A stretch of DNA of 64,000 nt, taken from assembly GCA_016715325.1 (NCBI GenBank), contig JADKAL010000009.1, forward strand, positions 1 through 64,000. Reading direction: 5' to 3'. Numbering within the stretch: the first letter of the stretch is position 1; each line of letters opens with the position of its first letter. The notes beneath the pieces are model-generated. The model worked only from the letters and a program-made list of their open reading frames with translations, made no database searches and had not been told where the DNA came from. The stretch comes from Methylococcaceae bacterium. GTDB taxonomy: Bacteria > Pseudomonadota > Gammaproteobacteria > Methylococcales > Methylomonadaceae. Both the position numbers and the translations under genes were made by a program. Below are positions 55,628-64,000 of the stretch, piece by piece.

Positions 55628-58600
55628 ATGCGCATCCTAACGATTGCCAAGTATGTTTTGCCCCTTATTGCGTTAGTGCCGGTCAATCTGGAAGCCTCTG
55701 CACTCTGTGCGGAAGCGGTAGCTAAAGTATTGTCCACACAAGGACGCGTCGAGGTGAAATCGTCAGGCTCATCGGTATGGCGAAGGGTTAGCGACGAGGA
55801 TTTGCTTTGCGACGGCGATCTCGTGCATACCTCCAGGTGGAGCCGGGTCACGATAGTCCGTCCGTCAGGCAGCGGATTTACCATGTCCCAAAACGGTACG
55901 TTAACGGTCACTGCGCCACCGGAGGGAAATAGCGAACCGGCGAAGGTTTCCTGGTATATCAAGTTGTTGCAAGGCGCGGCATTTTTCCGTAGCCGTCATT
56001 CCGAGCGCTTTAACATCCAAACGCCGTTTATTAATGCCGTTCATAAAGGCACTGAATTTCTCGTCGAGGTTTCCAGCGATAAGGCTGAGATCTCCGTCTA
56101 TGACGGTCAAGTCGACGGCCGAAACAGTGTCGGTGCAATCGAGATAAATAAAGGGTACAAAGGGTTCGCTAGCGAAAACACAGCGCCGCAACTGCAGCTA
56201 CTTAAAATAACACCGGAAGATGCCGTGCAATGGGCCTTATATTATCCGCTCGTCATCGATGGTACTCAACGTGACAATGTTGCAATCAATGCCGCTTTGG
56301 CGGCGTATCGTAACGGTGATGTATCAACTGCATTAGAGAAACTCGACGCTTTATCAACTGGACAACAAACCCCTCAGTATTTCACGTTAAAATCTGCTTT
56401 TTTATTGTCGGTCGGAAGAGTTGACGACGCGCAATCGCTCATAGCGCAAATCCAACAACTCGAGTCCAATAATAGCGAAGCGTTTGCCCTGCAAGCGATT
56501 ATTGCCGTTGCTAAAAACCGCCAGCAAGAAGCCCTGAAATTGGCGCAAAAAGCAGTAGAAGCGAATCCGAAATCGCCGACGGCGCACATTGCCTTTTCCT
56601 ACGCTTATCAGGCGGTATTTAATATCGAAGCAGCCTTAAATACCAGCCGAAAAGCGACTCAACTTACACCGGACAATGCCTTGGCTTGGGCGCGCGTCGC
56701 CGAATTGCAGCTTTCACAAGGCGATAAAGCCGCTGCCTTAATATCTGCCGGAAAAGCTCAAGTTTTAAATCCCAATTTGGCGCGAACGCAAACTGTATTA
56801 GGTTTCGCAGACCTCGCTCAAAACGAAACAAAACAAGCGCAACGAGCCTTCGAACAAGCCGTAAGGCTCGACAGTAGCGATCCGCTTCCTCGATTAGGAC
56901 TGGGCTTAACCAAAATCCGCCAAGGCGATATTGAAGGCGGTAAAGCCGACTTGGAAACCGCAGTCAACCTCGACCCTAACAACGCTGTAACTCGCAGTTA
57001 CCTCGGCAAAGCCTATTATGAACTGCGAAACAAAGATTTCGCCGGCAAGGAATTCGAAATCGCCAAAGCCACGGATCCGAAAGATCCGACGCCGTATTTC
57101 TACGACGCCATTCTTAAGCAAACGATCAACCGGCCGGTTGAAGCCTTGCATGAGATGCAAAAGGCCATAGAGTTGAATGATAACCGGGCGGTTTACCGGT
57201 CTAGCTTATTGTTAGATAAAGACTTAGCCGCACGGAGTTCTGCGCAAGGCCGGATTTATAACGACTTAGGATTTCAAAGGTTAGGTCTGTTAGAAGGCTG
57301 GAAATCCGTTAGTTCCGACCCAACCAATTATTCTGCCCACCGCCTTTTGGCGGATACGTATGCTTCTCAGCCGCGGCATGAAATCGCCAGGGTGAGTGAA
57401 TTATTGCAATCACAGTTATTTCAGCCTCTCAATATTACACCTGTTCAGCCTCAATTGGCGCAAAGTAATATCCTTATCGTCGATGGTTTGGGTCCTTCTT
57501 CGTTATCTTTTAATGAATACAACCCCTTGTTTGCTCGTAACCGCTTCGCTTTACAAACATCCGGTGTTTACGGAAGTAATAATACGTGGGGCGAAGATGT
57601 CGTCCATTCCGGTCTTTGGGATAAAGGATCGTATAGTCTGGGGCAGTATCATTACGAAACCGATGGATTTAGAGAAAATAACGCTGTTAATCAAGATATT
57701 TATAATGCCTTTGTGCAAGGGGAATTGACTGATTCGATTAATTTACAGGCGGAATATCGACACGAAGAGAGGTCGAATGGGGATTTGGAAATTAATTTTA
57801 ATCCTCAGAATTTTTCACCGGACTTTAGAGAGTTTAGAAAAATAGATCATTATAGAATAGGAGGCGTTTTTCGGAATTCACTTAGCTCCTCTTTTGTAGG
57901 CTCATTTATCTATCAAGACATAGAAACACGCCAGGAAGATAAAAATGTGTTGAGTATTCCGTTTTCAGCCGAGGTATTAGAGATCCCTTCTATCTTAAAC
58001 GAAAAAAGAAGCGGTTTTATTGTTGAACTACAGCATCTTTATCAGGACGATGATTTTAATATGGTTAATGGATTTAACTATATAGATCAAACGGTCGTTT
58101 TTAATAAAGAATTCGGCGGAATTCCTGAGCCGTTAACTCGGCCCGATGTAATACGACGAAATTTTTATAACTATTCTAACTTCAATTTAGCTGAAAATAT
58201 TACAGCCACATTAGGCGTAAATTACGATCATCTTGATATCCGGAACGAGTTCGAGCGAAATCCGATTAATCCGAAAGCGGGTATTATTTGGAAGCCTACA
58301 GTTAAGAGCACATTTAGAGCAGCGCTATTTCGCGGAATGAATATTACGCGTACAGCTAATCAGACTATTGAACCGACACAAATTGCAGGATTTAATCAAT
58401 TATTCGACGATCCAGATGGTACGATTGCATGGCGGTACGGTGGTGGATTCGATTATATATTTTCTAAAAATATCACTATGGGGTTAGAGTATTCCGAACG
58501 AAAACTGAATGTACCGTTCGGGGAGTCGCCATCGCTCGATTGGAAAGAAAATACGGGAAAGCTTTATTTGTATGCAACGCCTTATGATTTTTTTTCGATA

Positions 58601-58996
58601 GGCGCCGAGTATTTCTATGAAAAATTTAATCGTCAAAACTATAGCGAAATTCAAGGAATAGATAATCTTGAAGTGCTGAATCATTGGATGCCAGTTACGT
58701 TAAGTTTTTTCTCGGATTCAGGTGTTAATCTAATATTGAAAGGCACCTATGTGAACCAGTCGGGAACATTTAAAAATGAACAGGTCGTTTCTCCAGATAG
58801 TTCTGATTTTTTCTTAGTCGATCTAAACTGTAGTTATAGACTGCCTGCTCGTTATGGAATGATAAGCGTTGGAGTAAAAAACATATTTGATACTAAAATT
58901 AGGTATCAAGATATAAACTCGAATAAAAGTAATACTAACGAAAATTATTTTGCGCCGGAAAGAATATTGTTCTCGAAAATAATGCTAGCTTTTTAA
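55628..58996 (+). CDS. FecR-domain, TPR and outer-membrane barrel fusion protein
   Basis: ATG at 55628 (MRILTIAKYVLPLIALVPVNLEASA) gives a signal peptide; the frame open to 55559 is not needed. After a Cys comes a FecR-like domain (VLSTQGRVEVKSSGSSVWRRV, DLLCDGDLVHT, NAVHKGTEFLVEV). From ~residue 230 there are about ten TPR units (SPTAHIAFSYAYQAVFNIEAALN, AQNETKQAQRAFEQAV). The last ~450 residues are beta-barrel-like, with VKSTFRAALFRGMNITRTANQTIEP and an end like TonB-receptor barrels (GVKNIFDTKI...ERILFSKIMLAF). 1122 aa in all. It may be the sensor or output partner of the CHASE2 cyclase upstream. Confidence 0.88.
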   Translation: MRILTIAKYVLPLIALVPVNLEASALCAEAVAKVLSTQGRVEVKSSGSSVWRRVSDEDLLCDGDLVHTSRWSRVTIVRPSGSGFTMSQNGTLTVTAPPEGNSEPAKVSWYIKLLQGAAFFRSRHSERFNIQTPFINAVHKGTEFLVEVSSDKAEISVYDGQVDGRNSVGAIEINKGYKGFASENTAPQLQLLKITPEDAVQWALYYPLVIDGTQRDNVAINAALAAYRNGDVSTALEKLDALSTGQQTPQYFTLKSAFLLSVGRVDDAQSLIAQIQQLESNNSEAFALQAIIAVAKNRQQEALKLAQKAVEANPKSPTAHIAFSYAYQAVFNIEAALNTSRKATQLTPDNALAWARVAELQLSQGDKAAALISAGKAQVLNPNLARTQTVLGFADLAQNETKQAQRAFEQAVRLDSSDPLPRLGLGLTKIRQGDIEGGKADLETAVNLDPNNAVTRSYLGKAYYELRNKDFAGKEFEIAKATDPKDPTPYFYDAILKQTINRPVEALHEMQKAIELNDNRAVYRSSLLLDKDLAARSSAQGRIYNDLGFQRLGLLEGWKSVSSDPTNYSAHRLLADTYASQPRHEIARVSELLQSQLFQPLNITPVQPQLAQSNILIVDGLGPSSLSFNEYNPLFARNRFALQTSGVYGSNNTWGEDVVHSGLWDKGSYSLGQYHYETDGFRENNAVNQDIYNAFVQGELTDSINLQAEYRHEERSNGDLEINFNPQNFSPDFREFRKIDHYRIGGVFRNSLSSSFVGSFIYQDIETRQEDKNVLSIPFSAEVLEIPSILNEKRSGFIVELQHLYQDDDFNMVNGFNYIDQTVVFNKEFGGIPEPLTRPDVIRRNFYNYSNFNLAENITATLGVNYDHLDIRNEFERNPINPKAGIIWKPTVKSTFRAALFRGMNITRTANQTIEPTQIAGFNQLFDDPDGTIAWRYGGGFDYIFSKNITMGLEYSERKLNVPFGESPSLDWKENTGKLYLYATPYDFFSIGAEYFYEKFNRQNYSEIQGIDNLEVLNHWMPVTLSFFSDSGVNLILKGTYVNQSGTFKNEQVVSPDSSDFFLVDLNCSYRLPARYGMISVGVKNIFDTKIRYQDINSNKSNTNENYFAPERILFSKIMLAF

Positions 58997-59021
58997 CGGT
59001 GCAAATTGACTTGGGGGAAAA

Positions 59022-59516
59022 ATGTATATTAATAAAATAATGTCCACGCTGACATTTCATAAGCATATCTGTATTGAGATTTTACTTTTTTTGATAATTG
59101 TTTTTCTTCTTTTCAGAACTACAATAAATACTAACGTTTATTATCAAGACACCGGAAGAAATACAGTTTTAACTTTTAGCTTAATGCCGGATGGTGTGCT
59201 TGTCGTATCAGAGCCGAACGTTGGCAATGTCGTGACCGTTCCGCGTGAAAAACTCATTAATCGAGGGCAGCCGGTCAATCTCGGTGAAATAGGGTTTGCA
59301 ATAACCGAGTATAAATCTGATGATAAAACTGACCATCATGACTTGGTCGGAGGACTTTTAGATAAAATTATTTCACCGGCAATGGCAACAAAACACAATT
59401 TACCAGGGCATATCTATTGGAATTATTCTTGGACAATAGGCAGCAAGAAAGGATGTACGCGATATGATGTTACGAAGTATCCGCCAACTTTAATTAACGT
59501 CGGCGCTTGTATCTAA
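59022..59516 (+). CDS. Membrane-anchored hypothetical protein, 164 aa
   Basis: One N-terminal helix (residues ~18-32, IEILLFLIIVFLLF) leads into a periplasmic part with YYQDTGRNTVLTFSLMPDGVLVVSEPN and two Cys (GCTRY and VGACI at the very end). It follows the FecR fusion by 25 bases, so the two are probably co-transcribed. I do not recognise the family. A role linked to the cyclase module is possible from position only. Confidence 0.6.
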   Translation: MYINKIMSTLTFHKHICIEILLFLIIVFLLFRTTINTNVYYQDTGRNTVLTFSLMPDGVLVVSEPNVGNVVTVPREKLINRGQPVNLGEIGFAITEYKSDDKTDHHDLVGGLLDKIISPAMATKHNLPGHIYWNYSWTIGSKKGCTRYDVTKYPPTLINVGACI

Positions 59517-59668
59517 AGCATTAATAATTATCAATCTATTTCTTAATCGCAATATCAGCTTGCGTAGTTAAATTATTCAGGAAAAATTCCTTTTTTTCTC
59601 GATAACTGGTTATCTCGGTAAGTTTTCGTTAGCATTTCTTTCTTTTAAAAATAAGAAGAATAAGCTGA

Positions 59669-61999
59669 ATGAAAGCCCAAAAGTTATTGTCGTTCTTTTG
59701 CCTGTTGGTATTTAGTGACTGTATTTTTGCAGAAGAGCCGGACGCCGTTGAATTAGAGACGGTAGAAGTTGTCGGGGTTACACCGTTATCGGGTAGCAGT
59801 GTTTCCGTCGATAAAATTGCCGCTAATATACAAACGGTTACTGCCGATCAATTAAAAAACGCACAAACGATTTCATTATCCGATTATATCAACAGGTATT
59901 TGGGTAGCGTCAGCGTTAACGAAGCGCAAAACAACCCCTTACAACCGGATATCTACTATCGCGGCTTTGTTGCATCGCCTTTACTTGGGTTGCCTCAAGG
60001 CTTGGCGACCTACGTCAACGGTGTTCGTTTCAACGAGCCGTTCGGTGATAGCGTAAATTGGGATTTAATTCCCCAAGGCGCTATCGATTCGATGACCTTG
60101 CATCCCGGCTCCAACCCTGTGTACGGGTTGAATGCATTAGGCGGTGCCATTTCCGTTAAAACTAAAACCGGTTTTTCTGCGCCCGGACATCAAATCGAAG
60201 TCTACGGCGGTTCGTGGGACCGGCATTCGGAAGAACTCACTACCGGGTGGAATAACGGCGCACTTGGGGCTATTTTCTGGTTGCACCATTTCGAGGAAGA
60301 AGGCTGGCGCGCTTTTTCACCCAGTAAGGCGGATCAAGCCTTCGGTACGTTGAGCTGGCGGGGCGATCGAGGATCTTTGGATTTAACGCTAGGCGGCAAC
60401 GATAATAGGCTTAAAGGCAACGGCGCGGTTCCTGTGCAACTCCAGGCGATTAATCGAAAGGATGTGTTTACGCACCCCGATCAAACAGTTACCCGTATGT
60501 TCTTTTCCGAGCTGGAGGGCAATTACGATCTGACGGACGATATTCAACTGAGCGGAAATGCGTATTTCCGGCAAAACCGAATTCGTACCTTTAACGGCGA
60601 CGATAGCGACTTTGATAATTGCGAAGATGATAAATTAACACCAGAAGATGAAACGTTGTTTGTTTGTAATGAGGAGGGGGAGTTTGCTGAAAATCTGAAT
60701 GGGAACAAAATTATTGCCGATGACGATGTAGAAGGCGCAACTAATAACACTAGCGCCACCCAAATGCGTAGCCGTGGCGGTACTGTGCAAGCAGCATTCA
60801 ATCAAGACCTGTTCGGACATGAGAATAATCTTATCGTTGGCGCGAATTACGATTACGCCGATGTTCATTTCGGTTCCGATACGGAATTAGCGCGATTGAC
60901 GGATGATAGAGGGACGGTTGGTAGCGGTATTTTAGTCGAGGAGGCGCGAGTGCGGTTGAATACGACGACCGAAACCTGGGCCTTGTTTTTAACGGATAGT
61001 TTTTCGATTACCGATAAGCTTACCGCAACATTTTCAGGGCGTTTCAACCATGTCGATATTGTTATGGCCAATCAATATGTGACGGAGGAAGACAAGCTCA
61101 GCGGCGAACATACTTTCGACCGATTTAATCCGGCGGGCGGTTTGACTTACCAGATAAGGGATAATTTGAATGTTTACGGGAGCTACAGCGAATCATCGCG
61201 GATACCGACACCGATGGAGTTAAGTTGTGCCGATCCTGAGGATCCGTGCCGTCTGCCGAATGCGTTTTTATCCGATCCGCCGCTGAAACAGGTTGTTGCC
61301 CGCACCTTTGAAGGTGGTTTTCGGGGTGATCTGAATAAACTTATGGACAAAGGCGATATGAAATGGAATATCGGTTATTTTCATACCGTCAACGACGACG
61401 ACATTATTTTCAATCGCGGCGGTGATAGTGTCAGCGAGGGATTTTTCAGTAACGTCGGTCAAACTCGGCGACATGGCGTGGAAGTTGCCACAACGGTTAA
61501 TTACCCGCAGTTATTCAGCGACATCGACGATTGGCATTTTTCCACTAACTATACCTATCTGAATGCCCGTTTTCTCGACGGGTTCGACATTCAAAGTCCA
61601 TTAGATGAAGATGCGCGGGAAATTGTAGGCCGCGGTGCACGAATTCCGGGCATCCCTGAGCATATCTTTAAGGCCTCGTTAGGCGTCGATTTATGGCAGA
61701 AAGTGTTGTTAGGGGTCAATGGTACTTATAGCGGAAATCGTGCCTTTAGAGGCGATGAGGCGAATATTACGCCTACTCTGTCGGGGTATTGGTTATTCAA
61801 TGCGACGGCTGAGTATAAAGTGACCGATCATTTTTCAGTATTCGGTAAAGTCGATAACCTTTTCGACGTACACTACAATTCGTTCGGTTTATACGGAAAT
61901 CCAACCGAAGTGCTTGGGGTTGCATTCGACGATGATCATCGCTTCGTTTCGCCGGGCGCGCCGAGAGCCGGATGGATTGGCATTCGATTAAAAATGTAA
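59669..61999 (+). CDS. TonB-dependent outer-membrane receptor
   Basis: A 776-residue receptor with signal peptide (residues 1-21, ends CIFA) and a TonB-box-like LETVEVVGV. The plug domain runs from residue ~50 to ~170 (RYLGSVSVNEAQNNPLQPDIYYRGF, LATYVNGVRFNEPFGDSVNWDLIP, VYGLNALGGAISVKTKTG). A 22-strand-type barrel ends in an aromatic/Met terminus (AGWIGIRLKM). An acidic Asp/Glu-rich loop (DDSDFDNCEDDKLTPEDE) and a Cys pair are visible. The ligand cannot be read. It lies after the FecR/cyclase group. Confidence 0.93.
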   Translation: MKAQKLLSFFCLLVFSDCIFAEEPDAVELETVEVVGVTPLSGSSVSVDKIAANIQTVTADQLKNAQTISLSDYINRYLGSVSVNEAQNNPLQPDIYYRGFVASPLLGLPQGLATYVNGVRFNEPFGDSVNWDLIPQGAIDSMTLHPGSNPVYGLNALGGAISVKTKTGFSAPGHQIEVYGGSWDRHSEELTTGWNNGALGAIFWLHHFEEEGWRAFSPSKADQAFGTLSWRGDRGSLDLTLGGNDNRLKGNGAVPVQLQAINRKDVFTHPDQTVTRMFFSELEGNYDLTDDIQLSGNAYFRQNRIRTFNGDDSDFDNCEDDKLTPEDETLFVCNEEGEFAENLNGNKIIADDDVEGATNNTSATQMRSRGGTVQAAFNQDLFGHENNLIVGANYDYADVHFGSDTELARLTDDRGTVGSGILVEEARVRLNTTTETWALFLTDSFSITDKLTATFSGRFNHVDIVMANQYVTEEDKLSGEHTFDRFNPAGGLTYQIRDNLNVYGSYSESSRIPTPMELSCADPEDPCRLPNAFLSDPPLKQVVARTFEGGFRGDLNKLMDKGDMKWNIGYFHTVNDDDIIFNRGGDSVSEGFFSNVGQTRRHGVEVATTVNYPQLFSDIDDWHFSTNYTYLNARFLDGFDIQSPLDEDAREIVGRGARIPGIPEHIFKASLGVDLWQKVLLGVNGTYSGNRAFRGDEANITPTLSGYWLFNATAEYKVTDHFSVFGKVDNLFDVHYNSFGLYGNPTEVLGVAFDDDHRFVSPGAPRAGWIGIRLKM

Positions 62000-62111
62000 C
62001 GTTTTAAAGCTATCTTTGGTGAGGTTTTAGTTTCTACTCAGCTATAGAGGTTATAAACGATTCAAACTTTAAGGAGATTGAATCAATTAAGAGGTAACAT
62101 AAAACCATCGG

Positions 62112-62140
62112 GCAATAAAAAGCCCGCATAAAGCGGGCAT
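62112..62140 (-). terminator. Rho-independent terminator
   Basis: On the minus strand GCCCGC-TTTAT-GCGGGC is followed by TTTTTATT. It could end the bepA-like transcript or a separate small RNA. Confidence 0.8.
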
Positions 62141-62330
62141 GTTGAGTTTTATTATTGTTATTATTTAGCTGTACTAAAAAGTGTCGCCTGTACAACTCAA
62201 CTCAAGCAGAATTACTTTTTTATTATTGTTATATATCAATAGCCTATGAGGCTATGTCCCCCTCTATACCGGAAGTTAACCGGCATCGCTCCGAAAAGCT
62301 GGACGTATTCTATATCTAAAAAAACGCCTT
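62141..62330 (-). ncRNA. Candidate small RNA or structured 3' UTR
   Basis: The minus strand contains two clear hairpins: ATGCCGG/CCGGTAT (62286-62266) and ATAGCC-TCAT-AGGCTAT (62255-62239). Two copies of TAACAATAATAAAA follow, then the terminator at 62112-62140. No protein frame fits. It does not have the tRNA-like ends of tmRNA. It may instead be the 3' UTR of the bepA-like gene. Confidence 0.3.
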
Positions 62331-62497
62331 TGTCCAACAAAAAAAGCTAAAATTTTAAATATTTAATCTGCTCTTAAAATTGTTATTTTATAACAACCGG
62401 TTACGAACAGTGTTTGATTGTTGAAAGATTGCGTTTTCAACAAAAACTGAATTAAAGTTACATCTGTTAAGCTTGAATTCAGGAAAGGGCATTACGA

Positions 62498-63865
62498 TCA
62501 TTGGTTGCGCCTAGCTTCCATTTGTTCGCTTAAAAAGTAATCGTGTCTTTCTCTCAGAATCGCCGATAAATGCGGATTGAGGCCCTTTGACTGACGAGCC
62601 AACCTGATTTGAAAGATCGCATCCTGTATTAGACCGACCGAATAATAATATTCTGCCAGATAACGGTGCGACTCCGCCGGTTGATTTAAATCATTATAAA
62701 TTTGCGCCAGCAACTCGTAATATACGGGGAGAGTTTGGGTTTTTGCGGATAACAACTCCAAGTTTTTCTTGGCTTTCCCGGAATCTCCGGAACGTACTAA
62801 AGCCGTAATATATTCAAGCTTAATCGCTTCGTTGTTTGGAAATTGTTCTGTCAGTTTTTGGTAACGACTTAACGCCAGCGGATAGTTTTTGGATTCAAGC
62901 GCAGTTCGGGCTAGCGCAGTGGCATAATGCGGTTGTGCTGGATGTTGCTTAACCAATTGTTGGAAAGTTGATTCTGCTTCCTGGTATTTTTGTAATTTTA
63001 ATGCGACTAACCCCAGTCCGTAACGAGCTACCGTTCTTTGCTCATCCGTGCCTTGATTGAGCCGTGCCTGGAAATATTTCGTCGTTCCCGCATCGTCTTT
63101 GCCGGTTAATACCCGGAGCTTTTCTTTGATTAATTGATAACCGAGCGAGTCTGCATATTGTTTATAGGGGTAAGTTTCCGCGCGTCCGCGCGTATCTGAG
63201 ATACGCGATGCTGTGACAGGGTGGGTTCTAAGGAATTCAGGAACGTCCTTGCCATAGTAACGGCTGGATTGTTGCAAGCGTTCGAAAAAAGTCGGCATAC
63301 TGCGAGGATCGAACTTTGCTTCTTCCAAGGTCTGCATACCGACGCGGTCGGCTTCCATTTCATTTTCGCGTGTAAAATCGATCTGAAACTGCACGCTGCT
63401 CCCCATAACAGCCATGATTGCCGCTTGCCCCAATGCAGGCGATTGTGTTCCCAAGAGGATAGCCGCTAAGGTTGCCGCCATCGTGGGGATCGACAAGCGT
63501 CCTGCAGCCTCTGCCGCACGATATAAGTGTCGCTGTGTGACGTGGGCTATCTCGTGTCCCATCACCGAGGCTAATTCGCTTTCCGCTTCCGTCATGATAA
63601 TCAAACCGGAATTGACTCCGATGTAACCGCCTGGGCCAGCGAAGGCGTTAATATCGTTTTCCATCACCACAAAAAAATGAAAGGGCAAACCGGGGCCATC
63701 GCTATTGGCGACCAACCTATTGCCAATCGTTTGGATATATTCCTGGATTTCGGCATCCTGATTGATGGTAACTTGCGAGTGTAGGCTTCTGAAAAACGCT
63801 TCGCCGAGTTCTTTTTCTTCCGCCGGCGTAATAATCGTACCTGACGAGTCTCCCATATCGGGCAA
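62498..63865 (-). CDS. BepA-like M48 metalloprotease with TPR repeats (signal peptide cut off by an in-frame stop)
   Basis: A periplasmic zinc protease of the BepA/YfgC type, which in E. coli checks outer-membrane protein assembly. Motifs: AFAGPGGYIGVNSGLIIMTEAESELASVMGHEIAHVTQRH with HExxH, and ENEMEADRVG with the third ligand. The C-terminal ~180 residues carry TPRs (YQEAESTFQQLVKQHP). The frame continues upstream to an ATG at 63952: MKLSRQIIFFLFIALFPAL, a perfect signal peptide, then TAA (63895-63893), then YAEPNTKIELPDMGD straight into this gene. Start codons after the stop (TTG 63865, ATG 63856) would give no export signal. Confidence 0.88.
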   Translation of the reverse strand: MPDMGDSSGTIITPAEEKELGEAFFRSLHSQVTINQDAEIQEYIQTIGNRLVANSDGPGLPFHFFVVMENDINAFAGPGGYIGVNSGLIIMTEAESELASVMGHEIAHVTQRHLYRAAEAAGRLSIPTMAATLAAILLGTQSPALGQAAIMAVMGSSVQFQIDFTRENEMEADRVGMQTLEEAKFDPRSMPTFFERLQQSSRYYGKDVPEFLRTHPVTASRISDTRGRAETYPYKQYADSLGYQLIKEKLRVLTGKDDAGTTKYFQARLNQGTDEQRTVARYGLGLVALKLQKYQEAESTFQQLVKQHPAQPHYATALARTALESKNYPLALSRYQKLTEQFPNNEAIKLEYITALVRSGDSGKAKKNLELLSAKTQTLPVYYELLAQIYNDLNQPAESHRYLAEYYYSVGLIQDAIFQIRLARQSKGLNPHLSAILRERHDYFLSEQMEARRNQ

Positions 63866-63952
63866 TTCGATTTTGGTATTGGGTTCCGCATATTACAATG
63901 CCGGAAAAAGTGCGATGAATAGAAAGAAAATGATTTGACGGCTTAATTTCAT
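63866..63952 (-). other. Signal-peptide region of the bepA-like gene with in-frame TAA
   Basis: Nineteen codons encode a typical Sec signal. Codon 20 is TAA; codon 21 onward is in frame with the protease. A single base change (for example CAA, GAA or TTA to TAA) restores the gene. Confidence 0.75.
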
Positions 63953-64000
63953 GGCGATAAGACTGAAAGGGGACGGACGGAGTTCCGGTTTTGAAGATAA

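Larger units (their letters stand above)
62000..62497. other. Intergenic region with a candidate minus-strand RNA
   Basis: Converging genes end at both sides. The region holds a minus-strand terminator (62112-62140) and the structured segment listed separately. 62340-62497 is AT-rich with no recognised site. Confidence 0.4.

Noticed and set aside
62141..62497. tmRNA (ssrA)
   Set aside because: The length and terminator position looked right, but there is no tRNA-Ala-like end, no CCA and no tag frame.

Overview
The window looks like chromosome from a nitrogen-fixing gammaproteobacterium, most likely a methanotroph of the Methylococcales. That placement is an inference from the gene mix: MEP-pathway ispG, class I fructose-1,6-bisphosphatase, a System I cytochrome c maturation operon, a HesB-NifU-NifS/NifZ block with a sigma-54/NifA-type promoter, VPLPA-CTERM surface proteins behind c-di-GMP-type riboswitches, a SemiSWEET and several RND/TonB envelope genes. 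No methane monooxygenase or rRNA gene is present to prove it.

Layout. 0-3.5 kb: the end of a glutaredoxin-like gene, two unknown genes, ispG and another unknown gene. 3.5-13.3 kb: hrpA, a long intergenic region with two ~250-bp repeats carrying paired DnaA-box-like sites, SemiSWEET, fbp, valS and a MOSC protein. 13.4-16.7 kb: an M4 metallopeptidase, a lipoprotein and a protein with a degenerate CTERM tail, all on the minus strand. 16.9-19.9 kb: an orphan RND pump. 21-22.5 kb: two tandem riboswitch + VPLPA-CTERM gene modules. 23.2-24.8 kb: a spermidine-synthase-like membrane protein whose first codons are cut off by an in-frame stop. 25.2-31.5 kb: an ApbE/DUF3570/DUF4266 cluster with TlpA-like, STN-HEAT and YHS proteins. 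31.8-33.6 kb: two secreted proteins predicted to start with His when mature. 34.5-39.2 kb: nifS, nifU, hesB/iscA, nifZ and a tandem nitroreductase. 39.7-44.1 kb: three secreted proteins. 44.3-53.2 kb: rlmB, ccmAB, a ferritin-like gene, ccmCDEFGHI and slyX, with ccmF frameshifted. 53.3-62 kb: a CHASE2 cyclase, a FecR-TPR-barrel protein, a small membrane protein and a TonB-dependent receptor. 62.5-64 kb: a BepA-like M48 protease with an in-frame stop in its signal peptide.

How the parts may work together. The nif block carries a textbook -24/-12 promoter (TGGCAC-N5-TTGCA) and an upstream TGT-N10-ACA site. The same two elements occur in front of the secreted N-terminal-His protein at 32.9-33.6 kb, with three helically phased TGT-N10-ACA sites. 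A -24/-12-like promoter also precedes the secreted protein at 39.7 kb. Next to these lies the ApbE/DUF3570 cluster, whose large outer-membrane protein has a His-rich linker and a Met/His-rich C-terminal half. The most interesting hypothesis here is a sigma-54-controlled, possibly copper-linked set of envelope and periplasmic proteins tied to the nitrogen-fixation state.

Three genes (spermidine-synthase-like, ccmF, bepA-like) are each broken by one small lesion. This means either sequencing error, recent decay or recoding; the sequence alone cannot decide.
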